Positions 42,005 through 50,684 are shown, counted from the first letter of the stretch. The stretch is DNA of 64,000 nt from UBA1081 sp045535305 (GCA_045535305.1 JAZSLJ010000027.1:62001-126000), one strand, 5' to 3'. The notes: generated by a model not told the origin, from the sequence alone. Translations and numbers: made by a program.

Positions 42005-42365
42005 TGAAATAACCATAAACGGTTGGCAAATACCCATACCTGACAAAAACGGCTTCAAACGCACAAAAAATAAGCTGTGGTCAAGTAATACAGGCAGAAC
42101 TTCGAGTGGTAAAATGATTGGTGATATCATTGCAAAAAAATACACGCTTGAATTTAAGTGGTCCAGTCTGACTGCTGAGCAAGTTAAAGATCTTGAATAC
42201 GCAATCGGTACGGATGCTTTCTTCCCGGTTGTTTTCCCCGAAGAGGGCACGGATAACAAACTCATAAAGAGCTTTTATGCGGCGGACTCAACATATAAAA
42301 CAAAAATAGTTATTGATGGTGAAGAAATATACAGTGATTTTTCTTTACAGCTTATAGAACAGTGA
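41988..42365 (+). CDS. Tail protein following the tape measure (DUF6711-like)
   Basis: The 125-residue protein overlaps the tape measure end by 17 bp and has an AGGAGTG site. Its text IDEITINGWQIPIPDKNGF, KLWSSNTGRTSSGKMIGDII, KKYTLEFKWSSLTAEQ and FSLQLIEQ is the pattern of a small beta-rich tail protein found at this position in gut siphophages. It may be a distal tail or joining subunit. Confidence 0.75.
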   Translation: MHLRIDEITINGWQIPIPDKNGFKRTKNKLWSSNTGRTSSGKMIGDIIAKKYTLEFKWSSLTAEQVKDLEYAIGTDAFFPVVFPEEGTDNKLIKSFYAADSTYKTKIVIDGEEIYSDFSLQLIEQ

Positions 42366-42375
42366 GGTGTTTTTT

Positions 42376-44409
42376 ATGTATTCAGATGTCAGTTCAATTT
42401 TTAAACGTATAAACAGCAGTCCCGGAAGAACATTCGGGGCTCTGATTGAATTTGCAGACGGAAATAGAATTGAGCCTGAAAGCATTATTTCTTTAAAACT
42501 AAAAAGAGGAAACTCTAACGGAGAGGACATGACTTTCGGTAATGTTTTTTCTGCTTGCTTTGATGCGGTACTTGTATATGATGAAAATCTTTTAAAAAAG
42601 CTTACAAACGGCGCTGTCGTAAATCTATCTTTAGGTCTTGCGATTAATCCGAATGATGAACCTTTTAGAGATTTTGAGTTTGTCCCAATGGGGAAATTCA
42701 AAGTAAGCACAGCAAATTTAAGCGGGAATAAAATTAACTGTCAGTTTGTTGATAAGTTATATGATAGTGATGCTTTGTATAAGAGTAATCTTGAATTTCC
42801 AACAACATATGGTTCGGTGCTTACGGAAATCTGCGGAATTCTCGGAATAAGCGGATTATCAAGTGATTTTGCAAATTCTCTTCTTATGGCTATTATCAAG
42901 AAGATTCCAGTAAATAATGCACCTGAAAACGTAACCTGCAGACAGATGTTATCGTTTCTCGGCGCATATATAGCAAAAGATGTGTACTTAAATCGTGAAG
43001 GCTTGCTCACATTTAACAGTTATAATTTCAATTATCCCGTAGAAATTACCGCTGATGAAATTGAAACTCCTACGTTTGGCGAAAAAGTTGAAATAACTGC
43101 TTTTACTTGTGTTGTGAATAGTGAAACAACATATACCAAAGGCACAGGCAGATCGATGTATTTTGCAACACCATATATGACACGGGAATATTTTGAATCA
43201 GCAAATTATTCAGATATTACTTACTATCCCTGTGAAATCAATATGCTGTTGGGAAATATTTTGCTGGATTATGATGTCTTGATGTACGAAGATAAGCTTA
43301 TCCCTATAATGGGCAGTGAGCTTAATTTTGACGGCGGTGTAAGTCTTAAAATAACATCATATGGAAAAACTTCTGAAGAAGCTGAAAAAATACCAATTTC
43401 AGCTACAGATTTAATACTGAAGCAAGCAAAAAAACTTGCAGACGATATGGTTCAGCACGCTTCCGATATAATGAATGGTGTTAACGGCGGTTACAGAGTT
43501 GAGAAATATAGTGATGACGGTACTCCATATGCCACATTGTGGATGAATGCCCCCGATGAAATAAGTGCCACAAACTGTATTATGATTAATAAATCAGGTG
43601 TTGCATTCGGAACAAAAAATTCGGGCAAAACAGAGTGGAAATTCACTCAGGCATGGCTTATTGACGGGACTTTCAATACTGAATTTATAACTGCTCATTC
43701 ATTGGAGCTTACGGGTAAAATCTCAGACAGCAAAAAAGGTGTTATTGATGAAGATGAAATTGATCTTCATTATGAAATTTCATCTGAATTGACTACTCCC
43801 ACATTCAATGGCAAAACATTCAATGCGGCAGGATTAGTAGCGTATTCAGAAGGTGTGATGCCAAGTAGAGCGTGGTATACAAATTGGGGCATGTTGCTTG
43901 AACATCCCGAGAATGAAGACGATATTGCGTCATTAATTGTTGCAATTATGGCTGCAGGCGGCAAGCTAAATTATATCGGTAATGCAGGTTTCGTTATTGT
44001 CAATGGTGATAATAGTATAAGCGGTGCACCCGGTGTGGGATTTACTGTTAATAATTTTCCTTGTCTTACAGAAGAAACAGGTATTTTAAAAACAGATTTT
44101 ACAAGAAGTTACGGCGCAAACAATTATCAATGTGTGGAGAAACTATCAACCGGAACAACAATTCAATTCGGTACCGTTACATTAAATGCAACATCAACAC
44201 CTTCCGAAGCTTACTCATTAACAAATTCAATAGACATCGTGTTTTCTGATGATGCAAACTATTCTTCAAATACAATGTATGCCATTTTCTTAACCTCAAA
44301 CAAAGCTGATAGTTCGTTATATTACTCAAATCAGTCAAGCAGCGGTTTTACAATTAATACAAATTCAAGTGAGAAAATTAAAGTTAAGTGGTTTACAATA
44401 GGCTGGTAA
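42376..44409 (+). CDS. Baseplate / tail-associated structural protein
   Basis: The 677-residue protein has an N-terminal part (to about residue 330) like distal-tail and Tal N-domains (GRTFGALIEFADGNRIEPE, SLKLKRG, FVDKLYDSDALYKSNLEF, YGSVLTEICGILGISGL), a middle helix, and a beta-rich C-terminal region from about 430 with KTEWKFTQAWLIDGTFNTEF, resembling tail fibre stems. It should form the tail tip. No lysozyme or peptidase motif is visible. GAGGTG precedes ATG 42376; GTG 42367 is on the ribosome site. Confidence 0.82.
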   Translation: MYSDVSSIFKRINSSPGRTFGALIEFADGNRIEPESIISLKLKRGNSNGEDMTFGNVFSACFDAVLVYDENLLKKLTNGAVVNLSLGLAINPNDEPFRDFEFVPMGKFKVSTANLSGNKINCQFVDKLYDSDALYKSNLEFPTTYGSVLTEICGILGISGLSSDFANSLLMAIIKKIPVNNAPENVTCRQMLSFLGAYIAKDVYLNREGLLTFNSYNFNYPVEITADEIETPTFGEKVEITAFTCVVNSETTYTKGTGRSMYFATPYMTREYFESANYSDITYYPCEINMLLGNILLDYDVLMYEDKLIPIMGSELNFDGGVSLKITSYGKTSEEAEKIPISATDLILKQAKKLADDMVQHASDIMNGVNGGYRVEKYSDDGTPYATLWMNAPDEISATNCIMINKSGVAFGTKNSGKTEWKFTQAWLIDGTFNTEFITAHSLELTGKISDSKKGVIDEDEIDLHYEISSELTTPTFNGKTFNAAGLVAYSEGVMPSRAWYTNWGMLLEHPENEDDIASLIVAIMAAGGKLNYIGNAGFVIVNGDNSISGAPGVGFTVNNFPCLTEETGILKTDFTRSYGANNYQCVEKLSTGTTIQFGTVTLNATSTPSEAYSLTNSIDIVFSDDANYSSNTMYAIFLTSNKADSSLYYSNQSSSGFTINTNSSEKIKVKWFTIGW

Positions 44410-44421
44410 AGGAGAAGTAAT

Positions 44422-45342
44422 ATGTCTATTTCTACAGTAAAAGCCGTGCTCAATGGCAATACATACAATCTGACATATAACAGCGCAACAGGGAAGTGGG
44501 AAGCGGCAATACCTGCACCTATCGGTTCATCATTCAACCGGGACGGCGGTAAATACAATGTTCAGCTAACGGCGGTTAATGAAGCAGGTTCTTCAGCAAC
44601 CATTGACCGAACGGATGATACATTCGGTTCTGTACTTGCACTTAAAGTCATTGAAAAACAGGTTCCCGTTATTATTATCGTCAGTCCCGGTACAGGAGCA
44701 CATATTGCATCTGCAACGCCTACTATCAAATTCAATCTGTTTGATAATTCAATCGGTTCGGGCGGCGACAGCGGAATTGACCTTTCAAGCCTTATTCTCA
44801 AGGTAGATAACACGGCCGTTGCGAACGACAAAATAACCTGTACGGAGCTTGAGGGCGGTTATGAGTGCGAATTTACTCCCGATGCCCTTTCAGACGGTAG
44901 TCATATCGTTATCATTGATGTAAACGATAATGACGGCAACTCTGCGAATCAGGTAAGTGTTTCATTTACAGTTGATACAGTACCCCCTGTACTCAATATT
45001 AACACACCAGCCGACAATCTTATAACCAATGAGAAAAACCTTAGAGTAAGCGGTACAACCAATGATGTAACAAGCACATCTGTTAATGTCAACATATCTC
45101 TTAACGGTGTAGAACAGGGTAGTGTTGATGTTGATTCAAGCGGTAATTTCTCAATGGATATTGAGCTTGATGCCGGTGTGAATACTATTGTTGTTACAGC
45201 AACGGATAGCGCAGGTAAATCATCAACTGTTACAAGAACCGTAACGCTTGATGTTTCCGTTCCTGTATTCAAATCTGTTGTGCTTACTCCTAATCCTGCA
45301 GATGCCGGTGCAACTCTTACACTTGCTGTTGAGGTTGAATAA
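44422..45342 (+). CDS. Ig-like repeat tail protein
   Basis: The 306-residue protein consists of beta-sandwich repeats: YNVQLTAVNEAGSSATIDRT, HIVIIDVNDNDGNSANQVSV, TVDTVPPVLNINTPADN, GVNTIVVTATDSAGKSSTVT. These are bacterial Ig-like folds found in phage tails, where they bind cell-surface sugars weakly. AAAGGAG lies before the ATG. The stop overlaps the next start by one base. Confidence 0.85.
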   Translation: MSISTVKAVLNGNTYNLTYNSATGKWEAAIPAPIGSSFNRDGGKYNVQLTAVNEAGSSATIDRTDDTFGSVLALKVIEKQVPVIIIVSPGTGAHIASATPTIKFNLFDNSIGSGGDSGIDLSSLILKVDNTAVANDKITCTELEGGYECEFTPDALSDGSHIVIIDVNDNDGNSANQVSVSFTVDTVPPVLNINTPADNLITNEKNLRVSGTTNDVTSTSVNVNISLNGVEQGSVDVDSSGNFSMDIELDAGVNTIVVTATDSAGKSSTVTRTVTLDVSVPVFKSVVLTPNPADAGATLTLAVEVE

Positions 45343-45719
45343 TGAGTACGGCTGAGATAGTCAGAGTGTGGGGAACAGCTGATAATATTGAGCTTGAATT
45401 GAAACTTGATAACGGGCGGTGGATTTGTAATCTGCCGCCTGATTTAATTGACGGTCAGTATGCAGTACAGCTGTTTGCTCTGCGCGGAGACGGCTCGGTC
45501 GGAATGTGGACCGGTGTACTGTATGTTTCAAACGGAATCAAGTGCTTGCATCTGAATCAAGAGAAATATACTCTTTGGCTGAATCGGGAGCGATGTTCAC
45601 TTTTGTTGAATCAGAATGAAAATATGCTTAACCTGCTTCCCGAACAACAGCTGAATATATCCCTCGCACCTGAAAGAATTAAAATCAATCTCATAAAGGA
45701 GTGTTGTCATAATGTTTGA
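45342..45719 (+). CDS. Tail accessory protein with an Ig-like start
   Basis: The 125-residue protein starts with a partial Ig-like domain (GQYAVQLFALRGDGSVGMWT) and ends in a Leu/Asn-rich segment with repeats such as LNQEKYTLWLNRE, LNQNENMLNL and LAPERIKINL, suggesting a short beta-solenoid. It overlaps the next gene by 8 bp. Role unknown, likely tail tip. Confidence 0.7.
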   Translation: MSTAEIVRVWGTADNIELELKLDNGRWICNLPPDLIDGQYAVQLFALRGDGSVGMWTGVLYVSNGIKCLHLNQEKYTLWLNRERCSLLLNQNENMLNLLPEQQLNISLAPERIKINLIKECCHNV

Positions 45720-45993
45720 GTGCTTACAGCGTGAGTATACTGTCGGTGAAAAAAGGCTTATTGAATGGCAGATACAACCCAATTCAAAGATAGATACCGT
45801 TGTTGTTACCGATGCGCGGTATGAGTTGCTGAAAAACGGCGAGGTCATAAAAACAGGTAATGCTGAGGTCAGCGGGTTGAAAATATCACTTATGTTTGAA
45901 GCTGAAGAAAAAGGTAACTTCATTCTTCGTGTTTTTGTAACTGTTCCGCCCGAAACAATAAAAGCCGAGCTTTCAATCTTTGTTTCCTCATAA
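45712..45993 (+). CDS. Beta-rich small tail protein
   Basis: The 93-residue protein is a single beta-domain (RLIEWQIQPNSKIDTVVVTDARYELLKNGEVIKTG, then KGNFILRVFVTVPPE), resembling an Ig-like or immunoglobulin-fold decoration. It starts inside the preceding gene after AAAGGAG. Function inferred from position. Confidence 0.7.
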   Translation: MFECLQREYTVGEKRLIEWQIQPNSKIDTVVVTDARYELLKNGEVIKTGNAEVSGLKISLMFEAEEKGNFILRVFVTVPPETIKAELSIFVSS

Positions 45994-46010
45994 AAAAAGG
46001 GGGAATCAGC

Positions 46011-46241
46011 TTGAGTTCAAAGATTTTTGATTGGCACAGTATTTCGTTACCTGAATCCGTTGTTGCAGGGCAGTCTTTTATTTTGTCTGTTGAGGTAACA
46101 GTAAAAGAAGCCTTATATGACAGCAATAACAGGGTTATGCTTGATAGTGCTGACAATGTTATTCTCCCGGCAGACGGTGAATACATAAGCAGACATACAG
46201 GTGATAATATTGACAATCTCATTACGGAGGTGCTTACATGA
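46011..46241 (+). CDS. Small tail protein
   Basis: The 76-residue protein starts at TTG 46011 after AGGGGGAA. It ends SRHTGDNIDNLITEVL. A related phrase, MRHTGEELDEAIEKV, begins the next protein, which starts inside the last codons of this one. The two probably share a small interaction motif. Function unknown. Confidence 0.65.
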   Translation: MSSKIFDWHSISLPESVVAGQSFILSVEVTVKEALYDSNNRVMLDSADNVILPADGEYISRHTGDNIDNLITEVLT

Positions 46242-46756
46242 GTGAATATAAAATGCGCCATACGGGTGAAGAACTTGATGAAGCAATTGAAAAGGTAAAA
46301 AACGGGTACATATTACCGTCAGGACAGTTTGAATTTACAAAAAACGGTGAATATGATGTAACAGAGTTGGCAAAAGCGATAGTTAATGTTCCAGGTTCAA
46401 ATTTTCAGTGCGGATTTTTAGAAGCAGGTGCAAATAACTATACAAGTTATACTTTAACAGGACTTTCAGGAGATTTTAATTCTTTGATAATGTTACAGTC
46501 CGGTCAAGTAGGAAATATTAACACAAATGAATCGAGAATGCTCAGACTTATATACATACCTAATTTTCCTGAATCAAGTCATAAGACAAAAGTACTTTCT
46601 TACAATCAGTCAACATCAACAAGTACAACTGAATATCTTTCATCGTTATCTTCATCTAATGTCAAATTCGATAATTCAAACGGAACTTGTCAAATAACAT
46701 TGCCGACTAATCATAAACTTCGCTATCAATATGTGTGGATAGCATTTTACTTATAA
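46238..46756 (+). CDS. Tail fibre-like protein
   Basis: The 172-residue protein has a helical start (KMRHTGEELDEAIEKVKNG), a short link (LPSGQFEFTKNGEYDVTELA) and a Ser/Thr/Asn-rich beta-domain (about residues 60-172), typical for short receptor-binding fibres of gut siphophages. It is the last structural gene before lysis and the best candidate for host recognition. Confidence 0.7.
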   Translation: MSEYKMRHTGEELDEAIEKVKNGYILPSGQFEFTKNGEYDVTELAKAIVNVPGSNFQCGFLEAGANNYTSYTLTGLSGDFNSLIMLQSGQVGNINTNESRMLRLIYIPNFPESSHKTKVLSYNQSTSTSTTEYLSSLSSSNVKFDNSNGTCQITLPTNHKLRYQYVWIAFYL

Positions 46757-46801
46757 GACAGAGTAATCTGTGAAATATAAAATTTATAAGGAGATATAAA
46801 A

Positions 46802-47584
46802 ATGACAAACAAGGCATTATTTAAAGGAATTGACGTATCCTACGCAAACGGCAAAATCGACTGGGATAAAGCATCCCGTAGTGTTGATTTTGCAATTTTG
46901 AAAATCTGCAACGGATATCAGAAACAGCAGAATGTTGTAGATAAGCAGTTCGGTAACAATATTGCCGGCTGTGAAAAGTACGGTGTTCCTGCAGGCGTAT
47001 ATGTGTATGCATATTTCACCACAACCGAAAAGGCGAGGGAAGCTGCGCAGTTTGCAATCAAGCTTTTGGATGGCAGAAAGCTTGAGTATCCTATCTTCCT
47101 TGACCTTGAGGAAGATTGCATCCGCCGCCTTGGCACAAAAATGATTCTTAATCTTGCAAAAGCTTTCTGTGAAGAAGTTGAAGCTGCAGGCTATCAGTAC
47201 GGCACTTATGCAAACAAGTATTGGTTCAGTAACATTCTTACCGACTCCTGGTATGAAAAATACATAAAGTGGATAGCCCAGTACAACAGCAAGTGCACAT
47301 ATAAAGGTACTCTGGATATCTGGCAGTATACCGATACAGGCAGCGTTCCCGGCATAAACGGAAATGTTGATATGAACAGCTGTTACACATCTTTCGTAAA
47401 AGGTGATGTGAATAATGACGGTGTTGTTACAGCAGAAGATGCAAGAAAAATTCTCCGTGTATCAGCTCAGCTTGAAACATTCGATTCCACTCAAGCGGAA
47501 AAGAATGCCGATGTCAACGGCGACGGTAATATCGATGCTGCAGACGGAAGAGATGCATTAAGAATGTCAGCGGGGGTGGAATAA
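46802..47584 (+). CDS. GH25 endolysin fused to a type I dockerin
   Basis: The 260-residue protein has a GH25 lysozyme domain (about residues 6-195: FKGIDVSYANGKIDWDKA, FAILKICNG, GVYVYAYFTTT, PIFLDLEED with the catalytic acids, YANKYWFSNIL, DIWQYTDTGSVPGI, VDMNSC) and a C-terminal type I dockerin: two Ca-binding repeats, GDVNNDGVVTAEDARKILR and ADVNGDGNIDAADGRDALR (residues about 200-256). The enzyme cleaves peptidoglycan at lysis. It has no signal peptide and needs a holin. A dockerin normally binds cohesins of cellulosome scaffolds; here it replaces the usual wall-binding module. Confidence 0.93.
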   Translation: MTNKALFKGIDVSYANGKIDWDKASRSVDFAILKICNGYQKQQNVVDKQFGNNIAGCEKYGVPAGVYVYAYFTTTEKAREAAQFAIKLLDGRKLEYPIFLDLEEDCIRRLGTKMILNLAKAFCEEVEAAGYQYGTYANKYWFSNILTDSWYEKYIKWIAQYNSKCTYKGTLDIWQYTDTGSVPGINGNVDMNSCYTSFVKGDVNNDGVVTAEDARKILRVSAQLETFDSTQAEKNADVNGDGNIDAADGRDALRMSAGVE

Positions 47585-47850
47585 TGGATGTTGTTGAGAT
47601 AATAAAAATAATTGCTGAGATTATCTCAGCGCTGGCAATTATTTCAGGTATAATCTTTGCCTGTTTCCGCTGGTATCTCAAACAGAATAAACAGGATGAA
47701 GACATTAAGGTAATTAAAGAAGAAAATACACTCATCTGCTTTGCGTTGCGCGCCTGTCTTGACGGCCTTGAACAGCTCGGTGCAAATCATACCGTACCCG
47801 TGGCAAAAGAAAAGCTTGAAAAACATCTTAATATTTTAGCTCATAAATAA
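47584..47850 (+). CDS. Holin-like / BhlA-type small membrane protein
   Basis: The 88-residue protein has one N-terminal membrane helix (about residues 6-28, EIIKIIAEIISALAIISGII) followed by a charged helix (KQNKQDEDIKVIKEEN) and a C-terminal helix. Size and topology resemble BhlA/UviB-type holin-like proteins. It starts at the last base of the endolysin stop. Confidence 0.7.
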   Translation: MDVVEIIKIIAEIISALAIISGIIFACFRWYLKQNKQDEDIKVIKEENTLICFALRACLDGLEQLGANHTVPVAKEKLEKHLNILAHK

Positions 47851-47904
47851 AAATAACGTGCATTTTTTTAATAAAGACGCACGTAAAGAAAGGATATTTT
47901 ATAT

Positions 47905-48156
47905 ATGGAAATCTTAACTTACATAACTGAAAACGCACTTATTCTTATTCCTGTTCTTGTTGTAATCGGACAGATAATCAAGAACATACAGGAAATCCCC
48001 GATAAATGGATTCCCGTAATCCTTCTCCCTCTCGGCATCCTCGGCGCCATGGCGCTCGGCAGTTGGACCGTTACTTCCGCAATTCAGGGTGTACTCGTTA
48101 CCGGCGCCGCCGTCTATGGTAACCAGCTCGTTAAACAGCTCAAAAAAGATGAATAA
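47905..48156 (+). CDS. Phage holin
   Basis: The 83-residue protein has two membrane helices (about residues 9-25 and 36-70), a Pro-rich turn (IPDKWIPVILLPLG) and a basic tail (NQLVKQLKKDE). This is the layout of small Firmicute phage holins. It would form the membrane lesion that releases the endolysin. GAAAGG lies before the ATG. Confidence 0.82.
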   Translation: MEILTYITENALILIPVLVVIGQIIKNIQEIPDKWIPVILLPLGILGAMALGSWTVTSAIQGVLVTGAAVYGNQLVKQLKKDE

Positions 48157-48288
48157 AGCAGATGAAATTGAGCTTAACTTGCTGTTAAATCAGCATTGAT
48201 GTAGATTTTCGGCATCTTATAGATACAAATGCACTTTATAGTGTCGTGCTTAACGCACATATAAGACAAGCCTTCCCGGCACAAATTT

Positions 48289-48328
48289 ACTCCCTCATCG
48301 TATCTTTCGGTACGGTGGGGGAGTTTTT
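48289..48328 (+). terminator. Terminator of the late prophage operon
   Basis: A 14-bp stem with two G-T pairs (ACTCCCTCATCGTA 48289-48302 with TACGGTGGGGGAGT 48311-48324), followed by a T-run. Confidence 0.93.
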
Positions 48329-48439
48329 ATGTTAAATATAAATTTAGTGTAATACTGCATATAATATATCTACACTACTTAATTATAAAAAAATTATTTA
48401 TGTCGTTTTTCAGCATAATATATATTTTATAATAATATA

Positions 48440-48468
48440 TTGACAAAACATATTATTTGTTTTAATAT
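48440..48468 (+). promoter_or_regulatory. Promoter of the ImmA-type three-gene unit
   Basis: TTGACA (48440-48445), 17-bp spacer, TAATAT (48463-48468). The expected start of transcription lies within the AAGGAG site, so the mRNA would be nearly leaderless for ATG 48483, or translation begins at ATG 48528. Confidence 0.6.
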
Positions 48469-48482
48469 TAAGGAGAAATTTA

Positions 48483-49082
48483 ATGAAATATTTTTTGAAT
48501 TATTTTTTTAAGGGACGGAAAGTAACAATGAACTTAAATGATTCTGACATTAATGTAGTTAATGAAGCTGTATGCAAAATAAGAGCGAAAAATTCTATGG
48601 ATGATAATGAAACTATAGACATTATTAAATTTGCTATAGATAATGGTTTTATTGTGCAAACCATGAATATGGGAGCTCAATCAACAGGCATGTTGTTAGT
48701 TGATGAAAATAATTATATAAACGGAACAAATACTCATAAATTGATTGTTGTAAAAAAAGGTTTATCAGAAGAGCAAATTCGTTTTATTGTGGCTCATGAA
48801 CTTGGTCATTATTTTTTAAGCGGAGAAAATAAAAGGTCAAAACAACTAGCACATAGAGAATATGTTAATTTAGAAAAAAATGAAGAAGAACATAAAGCGG
48901 ATTATTTCGCTTTAGCATTTTTAATGCCTGAGAATGGAGTATATAATTTTGTTAACTTGTTAAAAAATAATGGGTATGCCCGTGATAAAAAAAGGGTTGT
49001 CAGATTAGTTGCTGCTTTATTTAATGTTACAGAAAAAAAAGCAATTGCGAGACTAGAACAATTGCAAGTATTTTTAGATTGA
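48483..49082 (+). CDS. ImmA/IrrE-type metallopeptidase
   Basis: The 199-residue protein has the zinc site HELGHYFLSGE (about residues 102-112) and the downstream EEHKADYFALAFLMPE, the third ligand, both typical for ImmA/IrrE peptidases. These cleave or inactivate XRE-type repressors and are common in mobile elements. The start at 48483 has AAGGAG, but the hydrophobic N-terminus is unusual and the promoter lies very close; ATG 48528 (NLNDSDINVV) may be the real start. No partner repressor adjoins it. The gene is markedly AT-rich. Confidence 0.85.
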   Translation: MKYFLNYFFKGRKVTMNLNDSDINVVNEAVCKIRAKNSMDDNETIDIIKFAIDNGFIVQTMNMGAQSTGMLLVDENNYINGTNTHKLIVVKKGLSEEQIRFIVAHELGHYFLSGENKRSKQLAHREYVNLEKNEEEHKADYFALAFLMPENGVYNFVNLLKNNGYARDKKRVVRLVAALFNVTEKKAIARLEQLQVFLD

Positions 49083-49103
49083 TTAAAAAACGAGGTTTTT
49101 AGA

Positions 49104-49676
49104 GTGCATGAAAATTTTAAAAGTATTTTAAATGTTTATAAAAATTTATTTGACATAAATCAAGGTGGTGAGGCTTTATCTTCAGATGCACAAATTAATA
49201 ACAATGAAAAGGAACTTGATGTCAGGAATCAATTATATTCAACATTGTTATCAAAATATGTAGAGTCTTATACAGATAATCAAAAAAAGAAAAATGATAA
49301 AAAGTGGTTTTTTTATAAATTGATTGTTGGAGTTTTTTTCTGTTTAATTGGTGTTGCTATTTTAATGTCAATTATTGTTACAATATTTTATAAAGATAAT
49401 GCTGTTGCGGTTTTAGTTACATATTTTTCATCGTTTGTAGGCTTATTATCTGCTTTGATTACTATTCCAAATACAATAGCTAAATATTTGTTTAATCCTA
49501 AGGAGGATGAAATAATTACAAAAATAGTAATGGAAATGCAGAAACAAGATAATGTAAATAGAGAGATTAATCAAAAAGCATTGAATCATATGGAAGGAAA
49601 ATATAATCCAAGAAAAGTATATTCTGCGAAAGCTAAAAAGAAAAATAAAAGGAAGGTGTTTTGCGTTGGAAAATAA
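49104..49676 (+). CDS. Two-helix membrane protein, candidate effector
   Basis: The 190-residue protein starts at GTG 49104 after GAGG. It has a helical cytoplasmic start, two membrane helices (about residues 71-97 and 102-127) and a long basic C-terminal region (AKAKKKNKRK). The last 11 bp overlap the next gene. Two-helix proteins with cytoplasmic ends occur as pore-forming effectors in anti-phage modules (SLATT-like), but this one is not assigned to such a family. Confidence 0.7.
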   Translation: MHENFKSILNVYKNLFDINQGGEALSSDAQINNNEKELDVRNQLYSTLLSKYVESYTDNQKKKNDKKWFFYKLIVGVFFCLIGVAILMSIIVTIFYKDNAVAVLVTYFSSFVGLLSALITIPNTIAKYLFNPKEDEIITKIVMEMQKQDNVNREINQKALNHMEGKYNPRKVYSAKAKKKNKRKVFCVGK

Positions 49677-50331
49677 TGATTCTAATGTATTAACTGAGTT
49701 TGTGGTTTTTAACAAATATATGGGGTTTGAACAATTACAATTTCTAAAATTAAAAGATGTTCATTGTGTTTCAGTAACCGAATTGAACAATATAAATTAT
49801 TGTGAATTGTTGGAAAATCCGAAAAAACTATGGACTATAGAAACAGCGTTATATAATGGATTTGACTACTACTTACCTGAAATCCACGGAGTAAATGGTC
49901 AAGATGCAATAAAATGGATTTTGAGCCAATCAGAAAATGAAACCGATTATCTATATTTTTTTTCTCCATATTTAAAAAAAGTAAAGTGTGGAAAAATACA
50001 AATTGAATTAAACTCAACAATTATTGAAGGAGTTGTTGGTGATTTTTATAATTTAGAACATAATGATCTTGATATTTGTATGGAATGTTGTTTTGACTTG
50101 TGCTATAAAAAAATAATAGATCGTGGACTGTTTTCTGATACTGAAATATTTTCTTTGTTTGATTTGTCAAGAAAAATCAAGGATATATATCTGCCAGAAT
50201 TAGAGAAAAACAAGAATCTAGTGTATTGGATAAATTTTGCATTTGGAAATTTTCATGATGCTGAAGATGCCAAGACCTATTCGTTATTTGCTACAGGATT
50301 AAGATCTAAATTAGTTAAGGTAGAGAGATAA
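49666..50331 (+). CDS. Unknown soluble protein of the ImmA unit
   Basis: The 221-residue protein starts at TTG 49666 after GGAAGG, inside the previous gene, and thus is translationally coupled to it. It contains FVVFNKYMGFEQLQFLKLKD, HGVNGQDAIKWILSQ, ECCFDLCYKK and LYWINFAFGNFHDAED-like segments, mixed alpha/beta. No family is recognised. It ends 135 bp before a strong terminator. The AT-rich composition matches its two partners and not the neighbours. Confidence 0.7.
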   Translation: MENNDSNVLTEFVVFNKYMGFEQLQFLKLKDVHCVSVTELNNINYCELLENPKKLWTIETALYNGFDYYLPEIHGVNGQDAIKWILSQSENETDYLYFFSPYLKKVKCGKIQIELNSTIIEGVVGDFYNLEHNDLDICMECCFDLCYKKIIDRGLFSDTEIFSLFDLSRKIKDIYLPELEKNKNLVYWINFAFGNFHDAEDAKTYSLFATGLRSKLVKVER

Positions 50332-50465
50332 TTATAAGATTTAACACTTGTCAGAGTTGATTGAAGGTTATTTTAGGAACAATGCATATACTTTAATTCA
50401 TAGAGTCTTAAATTAATATTGATTTTGGTATTATACTATACACAAAAAAATATAATGTTCACAAA

Positions 50466-50504
50466 AAAACTCCCACATCGTACAATTTTTGATGTGGGAG
50501 TTTT
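50466..50504. terminator. Bidirectional terminator
   Basis: A perfect 14-bp stem AAAACTCCCACATC (50466-50479) with GATGTGGGAGTTTT (50491-50504), A-rich before and T-rich after, so it works in both directions. Confidence 0.92.
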
Positions 50505-50626
50505 ATATATTGAACGGGTGTTAGGATTTGCAGTTAATGAGGGTTTACCTTACTTAACATAACGTTGAGATATTATTATGATTACTGTTAATAATTCAAA
50601 TATTATGCCATACTCTGGCTAAAATA

Positions 50627-50676
50627 TACAAAACAATCCGAACATATCATCAAAAAACTGTATGTGTTCGGATTGT
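50627..50676 (-). terminator. Terminator of the leftward tRNA cluster
   Basis: On the minus strand ACAATCCGAACACATA pairs with TATGTTCGGATTGT (one 2-nt bulge), followed by TTTTGTAT. It lies 9 bp after the tRNA-Gln 3' end. Confidence 0.85.
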
Positions 50677-50684
50677 TCTTGTGC

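Larger units (their letters stand above)
48157..48482. other. Intergenic region after the lysis genes
   Basis: No gene is visible in these 326 bp. They hold the late terminator (48289-48328) and an AT-rich promoter zone for the three-gene unit at 48483. This could also be the right prophage end if that unit belongs to the chromosome; no direct repeat with the left side was found by eye. Confidence 0.6.
50332..50684. other. Intergenic region between accessory unit and tRNA genes
   Basis: No gene is supported in these 353 bp. They contain two hairpin terminators (50466-50504 and 50627-50676). The right attachment site of the prophage may lie here or in 48157-48482. Confidence 0.5.

Noticed and set aside
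13741..50684. Attachment-site direct repeat flanking the prophage
   Set aside because: Only chance-level matches (for example GGTTATTTT at 13956 and 50366, 9 bp) were found by eye. Serine integrase cores can be as short as 2 bp, so the ends cannot be fixed without an uninterrupted relative.
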